This document shows, piece after piece, positions 43,970-53,810 of a stretch of 64,000 nt of DNA. The stretch's first letter is position 1. The number at the start of each line of letters is the position of its first letter. The notes below the pieces were generated by a model. It worked only from the letters and a program-made list of their open reading frames with translations, had not been told where the DNA came from and did not search any database. A program made the translations under genes and the position numbers. The DNA is from Goodfellowiella coeruleoviolacea. Lineage in GTDB: Bacteria > Actinomycetota > Actinomycetes > Mycobacteriales > Pseudonocardiaceae. The stretch is from positions 1 through 64,000 of the forward strand of contig NZ_JAMTCK010000018.1 of assembly GCF_024171785.1 (NCBI RefSeq). The letters are read 5' to 3'.

Positions 43970-44080
43970 CCACCACGGCCAGCGACCACCCCTCGCGGGT
44001 GTTGTCCACCCGCCCGCGACCGCTCCGGTCAGACCACAGTGGACGGTCAGGGCACGGCGCGGCCCCGCACCCCGCGGTCG

Positions 44081-44935
44081 TCAGCCGCGCGCGACGAGTT
44101 CGGGGGCGGCGCCGAGCCCGAGCCGGTGGGCACCCGTGTAGACGTTCATGGAGGCCCCGCGCAGGAAGCCGACCAGGGTCATGCCCTGCTCCTCGGCCAG
44201 GTCCACGGCCAGCGACGACGGCGCCGACACCGCCGCGAGCACCGGGATGCCCGCCATCACCGCCTTCTGCACGAGTTCGAAGGACGCGCGGCCGCTGACC
44301 ATCAGCACGGTCGCGGTCAGCGGCAGCCGGTCCTGGCGCAGCGCCCAGCCGACCACCTTGTCCACGGCGTTGTGCCGGCCCACGTCCTCGCGCAGGCACA
44401 GCAGTGCGCCGTCCGCGGTGAACAGGCCGGCGGCGTGCAGCCCACCGGTCCGGTCGAACACCCGCTGGGCGGCCCGGAGCCGGTCGGGCAGCCGCGACAG
44501 CGCGGCCGGGTCCAGCCGCAGCGCGTCGTCGCGCACCGACCAGAACGCGGTGGCGCGCACCGCGTCCAGGCTGGCCTTGCCGCACAGCCCGCACGAGGAG
44601 GTGGTGTAGAAGTTGCGCCGCACCGAGGCGTCCGGCTCGGCCACCCCCTCGGCCAGCGCCACGTCCAGCAGGTTGTAGGTGTTCTCGCCGGTCTCGGTCG
44701 CGCCGGCGCAGTAGCGGATCGCGGCGATCTGCGCGGAGTGGCGCACCACGCCCTCACCGACCAGGAAACCGGCGGCCAGGTCGAAGTCCGCGCCCGGCGT
44801 GCGCATGGTCACCGTCAGGGACTGGCCGTTGACCCGGATCTCCAGTGGCTCCTCCACGGCCAGCGTGTCCGGGCGCGCCGAGGACACGCCGTCCACCACG
44901 CGCAGCACCCGCCGCCGGCTCGTCACCCGTCCCAT
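44081..44935 (-). CDS. fdhD: formate dehydrogenase accessory sulfurtransferase
   Basis: A 284-aa FdhD protein, which passes sulfur from IscS to the molybdenum cofactor of formate dehydrogenase. The essential cysteine pair is C115-GL-C118 ([13 protein letters not shown]). [46 protein letters not shown] and [20 protein letters not shown] are family blocks. The ATG at 44935 gives the usual N-terminus ([12 protein letters not shown]). No formate dehydrogenase gene is in the window. It fits disposal of formate from the oxalate operon. Confidence 0.94.
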   Translation of the reverse strand: MGRVTSRRRVLRVVDGVSSARPDTLAVEEPLEIRVNGQSLTVTMRTPGADFDLAAGFLVGEGVVRHSAQIAAIRYCAGATETGENTYNLLDVALAEGVAEPDASVRRNFYTTSSCGLCGKASLDAVRATAFWSVRDDALRLDPAALSRLPDRLRAAQRVFDRTGGLHAAGLFTADGALLCLREDVGRHNAVDKVVGWALRQDRLPLTATVLMVSGRASFELVQKAVMAGIPVLAAVSAPSSLAVDLAEEQGMTLVGFLRGASMNVYTGAHRLGLGAAPELVARG

Positions 44936-45020
44936 CGCGCCCACCACCCGTTCCGTCGCACCTGCTCGACACACCCCGTGCCACAGCCACTATCACCCGC
45001 GGCACCGCCGCCGCACGATT

Positions 45021-45031
45021 GCATACAGTAT
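45021..45031. promoter_or_regulatory. possible GntR half-site
   Basis: GCATACAGTAT lies between the divergent fdhD and DUF6457 genes. It shares 8 of 11 bases with the GTATKCAGTAT core seen at 33961 and 43954. It is weak alone; it is listed because of the shared pattern. Confidence 0.35.
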
Positions 45032-45119
45032 TTCCCCAATGCGCCCCGGTGGCGACCCCCATCCCACCGGGCGAGGATGATCGAGAAGCCCCACCACCCC
45101 ACCCGACAGGAGACACGCG

Positions 45120-45407
45120 GTGAACACCCTGGACACCTGGGCCGCACAGGTCCTCGCGGAGTTCGACCTCGACCCCGGCCTGCTCGACCGCACCGCCGTG
45201 CTCGACGTGGCCAGGGACGTCGCCCACGGCGTGGCCCGGCCGGCCGCCCCGCTGACCACCTACCTGCTCGGCATCGCCGTGGGCCGGGGCGCGGATCCGA
45301 CCGAGGCGGCCGCCAGGATCAGCCAGCTCGCCACCGAGTGGGCCGCCACCCAGCCGGCCGACTCCGCACACCCACCGGCGGGTCACACGGCTGACAAATC
45401 ACGGTGA
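45120..45407 (+). CDS. DUF6457 protein (molybdopterin-associated)
   Basis: A 95-aa protein: LDTWAAQVLAEFDLDPGLLD then VLDVARDVAHGVARPAAPLT and TYLLGIAVGRGADP. This matches DUF6457, often fused or next to MobA-type molybdenum-cofactor enzymes in actinomycetes. The VAHGVARPAAPL block is highly characteristic. Its place back-to-back with fdhD supports a role in cofactor supply to formate dehydrogenase. The start is GTG at 45120. Confidence 0.82.
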   Translation: MNTLDTWAAQVLAEFDLDPGLLDRTAVLDVARDVAHGVARPAAPLTTYLLGIAVGRGADPTEAAARISQLATEWAATQPADSAHPPAGHTADKSR

Positions 45408-45540
45408 GTGATCAGCACTCACCCCGTTCAGCCGGCATCCACTGCTCCACACGGCCTATTTGCCCCCGGGTGGGAACCGATCAGTTGATCGCTGCGTCAT
45501 GCTGCTAGAACCGTGACGACCACGATCGGGGGAGAGCGCG

Positions 45541-46122
45541 ATGCCGGACAGCGTCGAGGCCGCCGAACAGATGGTCTCCCAGTGGGAGAAGAACATCGCC
45601 GACCGGGCCCAGCGCTACCAGCAGATGGCCGACCGCGTGCAGGGCATGTCGATCACGGAGGCCAGCAGGGACGGCTCGGTCCGGGTGACCATCTCGTCCA
45701 ACGGTCTGCTCACGAACCTGACCATCGCGGAGAGCGCGCGGGACAAGCGGATGTCCGAGTTGTCCGCGCAGATCATGACCTGCCTGCAGCGGGCCCAGTC
45801 GCGCATTCCCGAACTGCTGCAGCAGGCCATGGCGGAGACGATCGGCACGACCGACCAGACGGCCAACGCGCTCTTCGCCGACGCCAAGAAGCGCTTCCCC
45901 GCTCCCCCACCCGAGGAACCGGGGCCGGCGGCGCACCAGGTGACCCGGGAGATGCGGTTCGGCCCGGCCGACGAGGACGCCCCACCCCCGCCGCCACCCG
46001 CGGCCACCCCGCCCGCCGGGCCACCGCCGCCCGCGCAGCCGCGGGCCACACCGCCACCGCGCCGGCGTCCGCCGGAGGGCGCGGACGAGGAGGACTTCGG
46101 CGGCCAGTCGTATCTGTCCTAA
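45541..46122 (+). CDS. YbaB/EbfC-like protein of the toxin locus
   Basis: A 193-aa protein. Residues 1-125 resemble the YbaB/EbfC fold: long helix, then VRVTISSNGLLTNLTIAESA, then helix. The C-terminal 65 residues are Pro-rich and end DEEDFGGQSYLS. YbaB-like genes frequently lead type VII secretion or toxin gene sets in actinomycetes; their role is not settled. The start ATG has GGGGGAGAG upstream. The next gene follows after 27 bp. Confidence 0.82.
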   Translation: MPDSVEAAEQMVSQWEKNIADRAQRYQQMADRVQGMSITEASRDGSVRVTISSNGLLTNLTIAESARDKRMSELSAQIMTCLQRAQSRIPELLQQAMAETIGTTDQTANALFADAKKRFPAPPPEEPGPAAHQVTREMRFGPADEDAPPPPPPAATPPAGPPPPAQPRATPPPRRRPPEGADEEDFGGQSYLS

Positions 46123-46149
46123 TCGGACGGGCAAGGAGGGGGAGGTCCG

Positions 46150-46458
46150 ATGACGGACGGTTATGAGCTGGTCAGCGGCGGCCTTGAGGAGCACGGCGGG
46201 CAGCTGGACGGGCTGGTCGACCGGTTGCGCCAGGCGGTGGACGCGGCCAAGCAGGTGAGCATGCCCACCGACGCCTACGGCATCGTCTGCCAGCCGTTCC
46301 GCATGATGCTGGACCCGGTGGAGCAGTTCGGCATCAACGCGCTGCAGAAGGCGGTGGAGGCCATGGAGTCCACCGCCAAGGGCATCCGCGACACGGCCAG
46401 GACCTACCAGGACATCGAGGACAACAACGCCCAGCTGTTCCAGGGCGGACAGGGCTGA
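46150..46458 (+). CDS. EspC-like type VII secretion protein
   Basis: A 102-aa helical-hairpin protein of the EspC/WXG100-like kind: LEEHGGQLDGLVDRLRQAVD, a central turn (MPTDAYGIVCQPF), then a second helix LQKAVEAMESTAKGIRDTA. AGGAGGGGGAGG lies upstream. Its stop overlaps the toxin start (TGATG). It probably escorts the toxin to the type VII machinery. Confidence 0.8.
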   Translation: MTDGYELVSGGLEEHGGQLDGLVDRLRQAVDAAKQVSMPTDAYGIVCQPFRMMLDPVEQFGINALQKAVEAMESTAKGIRDTARTYQDIEDNNAQLFQGGQG

Positions 46459-49400
46459 TGGCACAGGACAACCCACTCGTCGCACAGGCACCGCAGGACC
46501 CGGACGGCCCCGGCCCGTTCACCGCCGGCACCGGGGACAACGGCTGGGCCACCGGCATCGGGATCGCCGAGTCGGCCATGGACGCCTTCAACGGCATCAA
46601 GGACGGCAACTGGGTCGAGGGCGGCCTCGGCGTGCTCAGCTTCGCCGCCGAGGCGGCCGGCATGGCCATCGACCCGTTCGGCACGCTGCTGTCCTCGGCC
46701 GCGTCGTTCCTGATGGAGCACGTCCAGCCGCTCAAGGACATGCTCGACTCGCTGGCCGGCGACCCGCCGGTGATCCAGTCGTACTCGGAGACCTGGGGCA
46801 ACGTGGCCAAGGCCCTGGGCGAGGTGCAGGCCGACTACGGCGCGGCGGTGCAGTCGGGCACGGCCAGCTGGCAGGGCGGGGCCGCTGACGCCTACCGGTC
46901 GCACGCCAGCGAGCAGGCCGAGGCGATCGGCGGCGCGGCCACGGTGGCCAGCGCGATCAGCACCGTTGTGATGATCATGGGCGAGGTCGTGTCGTTCGTG
47001 CGGGAGACCGTGCGCGACCTGATCGCCGACCTGGTCGGCAAGCTGATCGCATGGGTGCTGGAGGTCGTGTTCTCCCTCGGGTTCGGCACCCCGGTGGTGG
47101 TGGCCCAGGCGGTCGCGGCGGTCGCCAGGTGGGCCAAGAAGATCGGCGACCTGATCAGGAAGCTGATCTCCACGATCAAGAAGGTCTCGCCCCTGCTCGG
47201 CAAGCTCGCCGAGGTCTTCACCAAGATCATCAAGGTGCTCGGCAAGCTGGTCGGCAAGGTCACCGGCCTGGACGGGATCAACACCAACGCGATCATCCCC
47301 GGCGGCTTCGTCCAACGCCGCGGCCGCACCGCCCCCGACCTCAACGGCTCGGGCAGCCCCGACGGCTCCCCCGGCTCCGGCGACGCCGACGGCCCCGGCG
47401 ACTCGGGCGGGTCCGACAACCCCGGTGGTTCCGACAACCCGGCCACCACTCGCTCCGCCGATCCGGGTTCGACCGGCTCCAGCGGCACCACTCCCAGTAC
47501 CTCCCCCGGTTCCCCCACCTCACCCAACCCGGTGGTGGACTCGTCCGCCCGCACTCCCTCGTCCGTGTCCCCCTCGGCCGGTCCCAGCACCTCCGCTGAC
47601 TCCCCCAGCCCCCGTTCCACCGGGGGCGGCACCGGCTCGGCCGATCCCAGCGACCACCCCACCGGTCCCGCTGGCGGCGGCTCCCACCCCACCGGCACCA
47701 CCAACGCCCCCTCCGGCACCCGCCCCACACCCGACGCGGACGCACCCGGCGCCGGCCCGCGCAGCTCGTCCAGTCCCGGTTCCCGAGGCTCCGACTCGCC
47801 CACCGGGTCCGGGAGCAACCCCGGCGGCGGCAGCCACGCCTCGGCTGGTGCCAGCGACAGCGGCGGCCCCGGCTCGACCGGTACCAGCCACTCCGGTGGT
47901 GCCGGCAGCGGCGCGGGCAGCGGTGTCCACTCGCCCAGTTCCTCGGGTGGCAGCGGCGCCCACCCGACCAGCCCTGCCGGTGGCAGCGGCTCCCCCACCT
48001 CGCGCGAGACCCACACCAGCGCGGTCGCGACCGAACCGGACGCCCGCCCGCAGCCCGACCAGTCCAGCCACCACCCCGGTGGCCAGCGCGAATCCGCTGG
48101 CAGCGGCCACCAGCAGGGCCAGCCCCAGCCAGCCATGTCCGGTGCCGCCACGTCCGGTGCCGCCACCCCCAGCGCGGCCAGCCCCGGTGCCACCGGCACG
48201 TCCGGCGGTTCTCCGGGACCGCGGCCTGGCGCTGGTGGCGGCTGGACCGGCACCCCCGGCAGCCCGGCCGCGCCCACACCACGCACCCCGGACGCGGCCC
48301 CCAGGGGCGGCGGCCATTCCGGGACCCCGGACCGCGGACCCGGCGCTGGCGGCACGACGCCCACCACCACCCCGAGCAACCGCCCGCACACCACACCAAC
48401 CAGCTACCAGCCCCAGCCAAGCCGCCCCGGCGACTTCGGCCCCGGCACCGGCGGACCAGCACCCCGGCCGGACGGCTCCGGTCCCACGCACCCCGGCGGC
48501 AGCCAGCACCCCGGTCCCACCGGACCGACCGGCAACCATCCCGGTGGCCCGGCCGGCCCCAACGCCACCCACCCGACCGCCGGCCAACGCCCCAACACCC
48601 CGACCACACCGCACAGCCAGGGCGCGTCCCCCACCGGCGCCCAGCCGACCGGCCCGCACGTCCCGCCGGGCAGCCGACCCCCGGCCAGCCACACCGGCAC
48701 CCCAACGCACCCGGGGCCTGGCTCGCCCCCCGGCGCTCCCCACCGCCCCGCCACGCCGGGCTCCCACGCACCAGCGCACCCCCACCCCCCGGCGGGCCCC
48801 GCCACCCGACCCGGCGGCACGCACCCGGGCGGCCCGCCCACGAACCGGCCACCAACCGGACCGGGCACACCCCACCGCGCCGACACCACACCCAGCGGCG
48901 GGCGCCCCGGCGGCCCGGACACCCACCGGTCACCGACCGCCGACACCCCCCGCCGCCCCGACGGCACCTCACCCCACTCACCCCACTCCCCCGACCGCCC
49001 GGACTCCGCCGCGCCCAACCGCCCCCGCACCGACGGTCCCACCACCCCACACCGCGACCGGTCCAACAGCACCCACGAATCCGCCGACACCCCGCACCGC
49101 GACCCCAACGGCCGAGACCGCGCGCCGAATCCGAACCAGGACCGGCCGCACGACCGGGACCACGGCACCGAGAACCGGCCGCACACCGACCGTGCCCGCC
49201 ACGACGAGCACAACCGCCGTGACCACGACGCCGACGGCGGCAACGACCACCACGGCACCCCTTCCGACCACGGTGAGGTCCACCCGGAGCACGTCAACAA
49301 CACCCAAGCCGAAACCACGCCGGCAGGGGTCTCCTATCACCAAGGCGACCCGAACATGGGTGACCTGCCCAGCAGAGTGCGGCCCGACCCGAACCGGTTC

Positions 49401-50630
49401 ACCGTGGACGTGCACGTCACCGCGGACGGCAGGGCGCGCATCGGCGACCGCACCTACAGTCCGGAGGAGTTCGCGCGCATCCTGCGCAACAATCCGAACT
49501 TCGACGGCCGCCCCATCCGACTGATCGGCTGTGACGCCGGCTCCAACGGCTTCGCCCGAGACCTGTCCCTCCACCTCGGCGTACCCGTGACCGCGCCGCG
49601 CACCCCCGCCTGGACCGACAGCAGCGGCCGCGTCTTCGCCTCGAACTACGCGGTTGGCCCCGACGGTTCTGTCCGTCCCAAGTGGCCACCAGACGGCGGC
49701 TGGGACACCTTCACCCCACCCGACGGCGCCTCCCATCCCGCCAGCGACGACGCCTTCCCGCCAGACCATCACAACGACTCAGACAACCTTGGTGACCGCC
49801 CAGACGACGCCGAGGCCCGGGGTGATGACAGCCAGAAGGTCGAGAAGACATTTGACTTGGGCGACCCAATCGAGCGGAACCCCGACTTCGTCGAGCGCCA
49901 TCCTGACCACCTCCCAGCGGACCATCAGCACCCTCAACTCCTTGAGACACTGGACCGAAACCTCTGCGAACCGCGCAACCCAGCAGACGGCCCGATAACC
50001 CATTACAACGGCAAGCTGATCGAGGATTACCTGCGGGAGGTGATGATTGACCGCGCCAAGCTGATTCACCTCAAGATGGCGGACAGATCGATCGCCCCCG
50101 GATGGAAAGGAGAGAAGATCGGAAACTGGGCCAACAAGAATATCGGCTGCCTCTCGGTCACAGTCGACCGGCAGACTGGCAACATCTATGAGTCGATAAA
50201 CGGGCCACGCACCTCAACCATCCCTGATCCACACCCCGCCATCAGCAACCGCAGGGAGCAGATGCGGCAGCCACTTGATGATGGTGGGGGCTACCAGCAG
50301 TACGATCGGGCAACGGGGCAACCCATGCTGAGGAACGGCGAGCCTTGGAAGACAGAATTCCCCTTCAACGACGAGCCGTTTAGACACGCCGAGGTCAAGA
50401 ACGTTAATCAAATACTTCACGACCGGGGCGTACCGGCGGACATCTCCCCGGAGGAACTCGACAAGATTCTCGCGGAACTGCGCGTAGACAACGTCTTCGC
50501 ACAGTGGGATCCCCCCAAGATGGCTCCCTGCTGCCCCAACTGCCACCGCATGATCTCCGGTGTGGCAAGCAGCGCCAGTAGGCTAGAATGGCCAGAAGGG
50601 CACCCGAACTTCAAGGTGATTCCAGAGTGA
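46458..50630 (+). CDS. polymorphic toxin with WXG-like head and YwqJ-type deaminase tip
   Basis: A 1390-aa toxin. Residues 1-170 form a helical WXG-type head (W138-Q-G140 in TASWQGGAADAYRSH); 160-280 is hydrophobic and helical; about 290-950 is a very long Pro/Ser/Gly/Thr-rich linker. About 955-1090 is a globular pre-toxin region (FTVDVHVTADGRARIG, PIRLIGCDAGSNGFA) that loosely recalls C80-like self-cleaving domains. The C-terminal tip has H1310-A-E1312 (RHAEVKNVNQ) and PCCPNC with Cys1359/Cys1362, the zinc motifs of YwqJ-type deaminases, presumed to act on nucleotides or nucleic acids. DNA for the last ~270 codons is less GC-rich, which suggests exchange of the tip. The immunity gene overlaps by 4 bp. 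Confidence 0.85.
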   Translation: MAQDNPLVAQAPQDPDGPGPFTAGTGDNGWATGIGIAESAMDAFNGIKDGNWVEGGLGVLSFAAEAAGMAIDPFGTLLSSAASFLMEHVQPLKDMLDSLAGDPPVIQSYSETWGNVAKALGEVQADYGAAVQSGTASWQGGAADAYRSHASEQAEAIGGAATVASAISTVVMIMGEVVSFVRETVRDLIADLVGKLIAWVLEVVFSLGFGTPVVVAQAVAAVARWAKKIGDLIRKLISTIKKVSPLLGKLAEVFTKIIKVLGKLVGKVTGLDGINTNAIIPGGFVQRRGRTAPDLNGSGSPDGSPGSGDADGPGDSGGSDNPGGSDNPATTRSADPGSTGSSGTTPSTSPGSPTSPNPVVDSSARTPSSVSPSAGPSTSADSPSPRSTGGGTGSADPSDHPTGPAGGGSHPTGTTNAPSGTRPTPDADAPGAGPRSSSSPGSRGSDSPTGSGSNPGGGSHASAGASDSGGPGSTGTSHSGGAGSGAGSGVHSPSSSGGSGAHPTSPAGGSGSPTSRETHTSAVATEPDARPQPDQSSHHPGGQRESAGSGHQQGQPQPAMSGAATSGAATPSAASPGATGTSGGSPGPRPGAGGGWTGTPGSPAAPTPRTPDAAPRGGGHSGTPDRGPGAGGTTPTTTPSNRPHTTPTSYQPQPSRPGDFGPGTGGPAPRPDGSGPTHPGGSQHPGPTGPTGNHPGGPAGPNATHPTAGQRPNTPTTPHSQGASPTGAQPTGPHVPPGSRPPASHTGTPTHPGPGSPPGAPHRPATPGSHAPAHPHPPAGPATRPGGTHPGGPPTNRPPTGPGTPHRADTTPSGGRPGGPDTHRSPTADTPRRPDGTSPHSPHSPDRPDSAAPNRPRTDGPTTPHRDRSNSTHESADTPHRDPNGRDRAPNPNQDRPHDRDHGTENRPHTDRARHDEHNRRDHDADGGNDHHGTPSDHGEVHPEHVNNTQAETTPAGVSYHQGDPNMGDLPSRVRPDPNRFTVDVHVTADGRARIGDRTYSPEEFARILRNNPNFDGRPIRLIGCDAGSNGFARDLSLHLGVPVTAPRTPAWTDSSGRVFASNYAVGPDGSVRPKWPPDGGWDTFTPPDGASHPASDDAFPPDHHNDSDNLGDRPDDAEARGDDSQKVEKTFDLGDPIERNPDFVERHPDHLPADHQHPQLLETLDRNLCEPRNPADGPITHYNGKLIEDYLREVMIDRAKLIHLKMADRSIAPGWKGEKIGNWANKNIGCLSVTVDRQTGNIYESINGPRTSTIPDPHPAISNRREQMRQPLDDGGGYQQYDRATGQPMLRNGEPWKTEFPFNDEPFRHAEVKNVNQILHDRGVPADISPEELDKILAELRVDNVFAQWDPPKMAPCCPNCHRMISGVASSASRLEWPEGHPNFKVIPE

Positions 50631-50992
50631 CAGAACGAATCCGAGTGCACGAAGATGACACTGAGCGCGACATCGACGACTGCGTGCTCTACCAAGGTAA
50701 GCCGTTCACAGGAGAGGCGATAGACACCGCCGAAGACGGCTCCTTGGTATCTGTCTATTCATACTTCATGGGGTTCCCGGACGGCCCATATCAGGAGTGG
50801 TACACCCCGGAGCAGCTACACAAACAGGGACAGATGCGGGATGGCCGCCCCGTCGGTATCCATCGCGAGTGGCACCCCAATGGTCAACTTGCCGTAGAAA
50901 TGGAGTTCAATGAGCACTCCAATCTGCTTCGCCAGAAAAAATGGGACAACCAAGGAAACCTTGTTTCCACCACTCCGCACCACCAGAGCTGA
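50627..50992 (+). CDS. YwqK-family immunity protein (MORN-like repeats)
   Basis: A 121-aa protein of MORN-like repeats: YQGKPFTGEAIDTAEDGSLV, FPDGPYQEWYTPEQLHKQGQ, GIHREWHPNGQLAVEMEF, LLRQKKWDNQGNLV. This is the YwqK antitoxin pattern. In Bacillus, YwqK is paired with the YwqJ deaminase toxin, the same pair found here. The GTG overlaps the toxin stop (GTGA), so it is made with the toxin. Confidence 0.88.
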   Translation: MTERIRVHEDDTERDIDDCVLYQGKPFTGEAIDTAEDGSLVSVYSYFMGFPDGPYQEWYTPEQLHKQGQMRDGRPVGIHREWHPNGQLAVEMEFNEHSNLLRQKKWDNQGNLVSTTPHHQS

Positions 50993-51155
50993 CCGTTGAC
51001 AGCATGGACCAGAGACCGCTCACCCAAGTGAGATTTCCGCAGCAGAAGGCGCGCGATTCAACCTCGGAGAATCAACGACAGCACCGCCACGCAGAAAAGC
51101 GTCGGAACACACTCCCCACCCTGACTCTTCGGGTAACTGAGGGGAAACCAACAGC

Positions 51156-51605
51156 ATGCCGAAATGGCAGCAGCTCAGTCCAGCTGAGCAACAGCAGAAG
51201 CTCGTCGATATCACCTCACGAGTGGTCGCAACCTTGCCACAGGGCTGGCAGCGGTTCGTTCTCAGGACGGCCGTGATCGGTTCACACAGTGAGATGTCGA
51301 CAGGGATCCGCATGCCTGACGGCACCATCCGCAACTGGGCCTTTCCGGCCGAAGTGTGGCGAATGTTCCAGCAGTTGCGCAAGGGCATGTACATCGAAGG
51401 AATCGGCACGTGGATCGAATTCGAATACGTTGTAACCCCTCCAGCCCACTTCAGCATCCGCTTTAACCACGAGAACGAGCCAGGATTCACCGCTCCACCA
51501 ACCGAACAGAATTTCGCGACCGAGTTCCGATGGTTTCCGCGAACAGATGGGAACATGCCAGCGTGGTTTCGTCGTGGCTTGAACGGCACCACTCCCACCA
51601 CTTGA
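51156..51605 (+). CDS. YezG-family (DUF600) immunity protein, copy 1
   Basis: A 149-aa protein: QQQKLVDITSRVVATLPQGW, KGMYIEGIGTWIEFEY, then ENEPGFTAPP and FRWFPRTDGNMPAWFRRGL. The final 'FPR--N-P-W-' block is the mark of YezG/DUF600 immunity proteins, which in Bacillus neutralise nuclease tips of YeeF-type toxins. No toxin gene stands directly before it. It is the first of three such genes and probably a leftover from an earlier toxin tip. Confidence 0.78.
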   Translation: MPKWQQLSPAEQQQKLVDITSRVVATLPQGWQRFVLRTAVIGSHSEMSTGIRMPDGTIRNWAFPAEVWRMFQQLRKGMYIEGIGTWIEFEYVVTPPAHFSIRFNHENEPGFTAPPTEQNFATEFRWFPRTDGNMPAWFRRGLNGTTPTT

Positions 51606-51911
51606 GACAAGAACAACGCGCCGAACCTGGAACGCGGCCCATCGGGTAACGCGCCACAGCGAGGTTGAAAGTATTCACAACTGAGCAACTTCGGGCGGTT
51701 GAATGGCCTCGCCGCGTCAACCGGCGGTGCCCGGTTATAACCCCGCTGCGCACACCTGCCCCTAGTCAACGAGCCGTTGGCCGTTCGCGAACACGCGTGG
51801 ACGCCACTGGTGGGAGCGGGCAGGACCCGAATCGCTCCGAGCGCGCTGATTTCAGGTCAGTCCTCGGTATCCATGCCCTGTCAGCACTCCAGGTTGTCGC
51901 TACACGCGTCC
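51606..51911. other. spacer in the immunity array
   Basis: 306 bp between the first YezG gene and the direct repeat. Open frames on both strands lack ribosome sites and recognisable products. I see no gene. Confidence 0.4.
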
Positions 51912-52026
51912 CCTCGCCTGGCCGTCTGACGTCGGGAGAAAACGGAGTAGTCAGTCCGGGCGGGGCTGGGTCATGAGAAGGTATGGGCGCCCACCGCACG
52001 AGAGCCCGGTTCCGGTGTTGCTCGTG
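51912..52026. repeat. 115-bp direct repeat, copy 1
   Basis: Identical to 53588-53702 except for one base (T against C in TCAG-T/C-CCGGG at 51955). It contains GACGTCGGGAGAAAACGGAG and ends exactly where the recognisable toxin-tip sequence of the next gene begins. It probably serves, or served, as a recombination junction between cassettes. Confidence 0.88.
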
Positions 52027-52672
52027 CGGCTACGTCAAAGAGATCCACACGACTTCAGGAAAGCAGGGCGACTGGCGGCCTGACAGCAGACAGCCGTTCC
52101 CGGATGCGACGTACCACATCACCGACCAAAGCTGCAGCGTCTACACATTCCACACCGATGGTGAGGGCCGGACCGACCGCATGTCTGGGGACCTGGTGCA
52201 CACCGGGTCCGACAATGCGCGGCGCAGTCCGGACCAGGCACCGGTCGGGCACGAGGGACGCGACGAGTACCGCGAGCACAACAGGAAGACGATCGCGGAA
52301 TTCCGCCAGCAACATGGCCGCGCCCCGGAGCCGCACGAGGTGGTCCTGTACGAAGACGTCGGCTGGAATGGCGGTCACCTCGCCGGCACCGAATTCGATG
52401 GTCCAGGCGAGTACATCAACATGGTGCCGATGCTGGAAACACTGAATCAGCGTCAGGCGGGTTCAACTTTTCTGGACAATTACCGGGCCCTGGAGGAGCA
52501 CTGGGGAGACCTCCTGAGCCGCACGCCAAAGCCGAAACTCAGCGTTCAGGTCGAGATGGACTACCCGTCAAGTGGTAAGAAGACACCTGACTACATCAGG
52601 GTCCAGTACTGGGTCGACGGCGTGCCTGCCGATCCGCTGGTCTACAAGAACGTGCCACCGCGCAAGCGCTGA
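51983..52672 (+). CDS. orphan toxin tip, Endonuclea_NS_2-like nuclease
   Basis: A 229-aa protein without any secretion head. After a start that lies in the direct repeat, it reads as a pre-toxin strand (TYHITDQSCSVYTFHTDGEG) and then the nuclease core: VGWNGGHLAGTEFDGPGEYI, INMVPMLETLNQRQ, FLDNYRALEEHW. The GGHL-(F)-G-P-G-(I)N-VPM order fits DNA/RNA non-specific endonucleases of the YeeF tip type. It is probably a silent cassette that could recombine onto a full toxin; the ATG at 51983 may never be used. A YezG gene follows 24 bp later, the expected partner. Confidence 0.72.
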   Translation: MGAHRTRARFRCCSCGYVKEIHTTSGKQGDWRPDSRQPFPDATYHITDQSCSVYTFHTDGEGRTDRMSGDLVHTGSDNARRSPDQAPVGHEGRDEYREHNRKTIAEFRQQHGRAPEPHEVVLYEDVGWNGGHLAGTEFDGPGEYINMVPMLETLNQRQAGSTFLDNYRALEEHWGDLLSRTPKPKLSVQVEMDYPSSGKKTPDYIRVQYWVDGVPADPLVYKNVPPRKR

Positions 52673-52695
52673 GCAGCGACCGAAGAAGGAAGCAG

Positions 52696-53267
<572 letters not shown>

Positions 53268-53587
53268 CAGCTCACTCACAGAACTCCTTTTTGCCGCCGA
53301 GGACGTCTCGGTGTCCAATACCGGTGACCCGCAACCGCAGACGTTCCAGCGAAACATCGAGAAGCGTCTGCTCGTCACACGCATCACGCGCGGACCCGCC
53401 CCCAGCGCTCAGCACCCGCCTGTTGGGTGAGTCCGTACTGACAACATATGAGCGTGTCGTCCTCGGGCGCCGCGGACACCGCCAGTGGGACGAACAGCGG
53501 CTGAGCCGACCCAACGGGGTATTGACGCAGAAGGCGCGCCTCGCTGGCGGTGTCCTACGAGTTCTCCGCGTTGCCACGCCACGCCGT
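53268..53587. other. spacer in the immunity array
   Basis: 320 bp between the split YezG gene and repeat copy 2. No supported gene. The stretch just before the repeat (about 53555-53587) resembles 51885-51911 weakly, so the duplicated unit may once have been longer. Confidence 0.4.
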
Positions 53588-53702
53588 CCTCGCCTGGCCG
53601 TCTGACGTCGGGAGAAAACGGAGTAGTCAGCCCGGGCGGGGCTGGGTCATGAGAAGGTATGGGCGCCCACCGCACGAGAGCCCGGTTCCGGTGTTGCTCG
53701 TG
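53588..53702. repeat. 115-bp direct repeat, copy 2
   Basis: See copy 1 at 51912-52026 (one mismatch). Here the repeat is followed by 108 bp of plain spacer and then the third YezG-type gene; no toxin tip follows, so a cassette may have been lost. Confidence 0.88.
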
Positions 53703-53810
53703 GTGACTCGTCGAGCACGACTCGGCCAACCTCTTCCGGAGTGCCCGGCGCGCGTCGGAGGCGAAAGGTAAGGTCATCGTGCCTTGTTGGGGGACCGAGG
53801 AGAAGGACGC

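Noticed and set aside
47341-49240. CRISPR-like regular repeats in the toxin gene
   Set aside because: The pattern is Pro/Ser/Gly codon repetition without constant repeat and spacer lengths.
47425-49524. Pro/Ala/Thr-rich open frames overlapping the toxin linker on both strands
   Set aside because: They arise from the repetitive high-GC linker of the toxin gene. None has a ribosome site.
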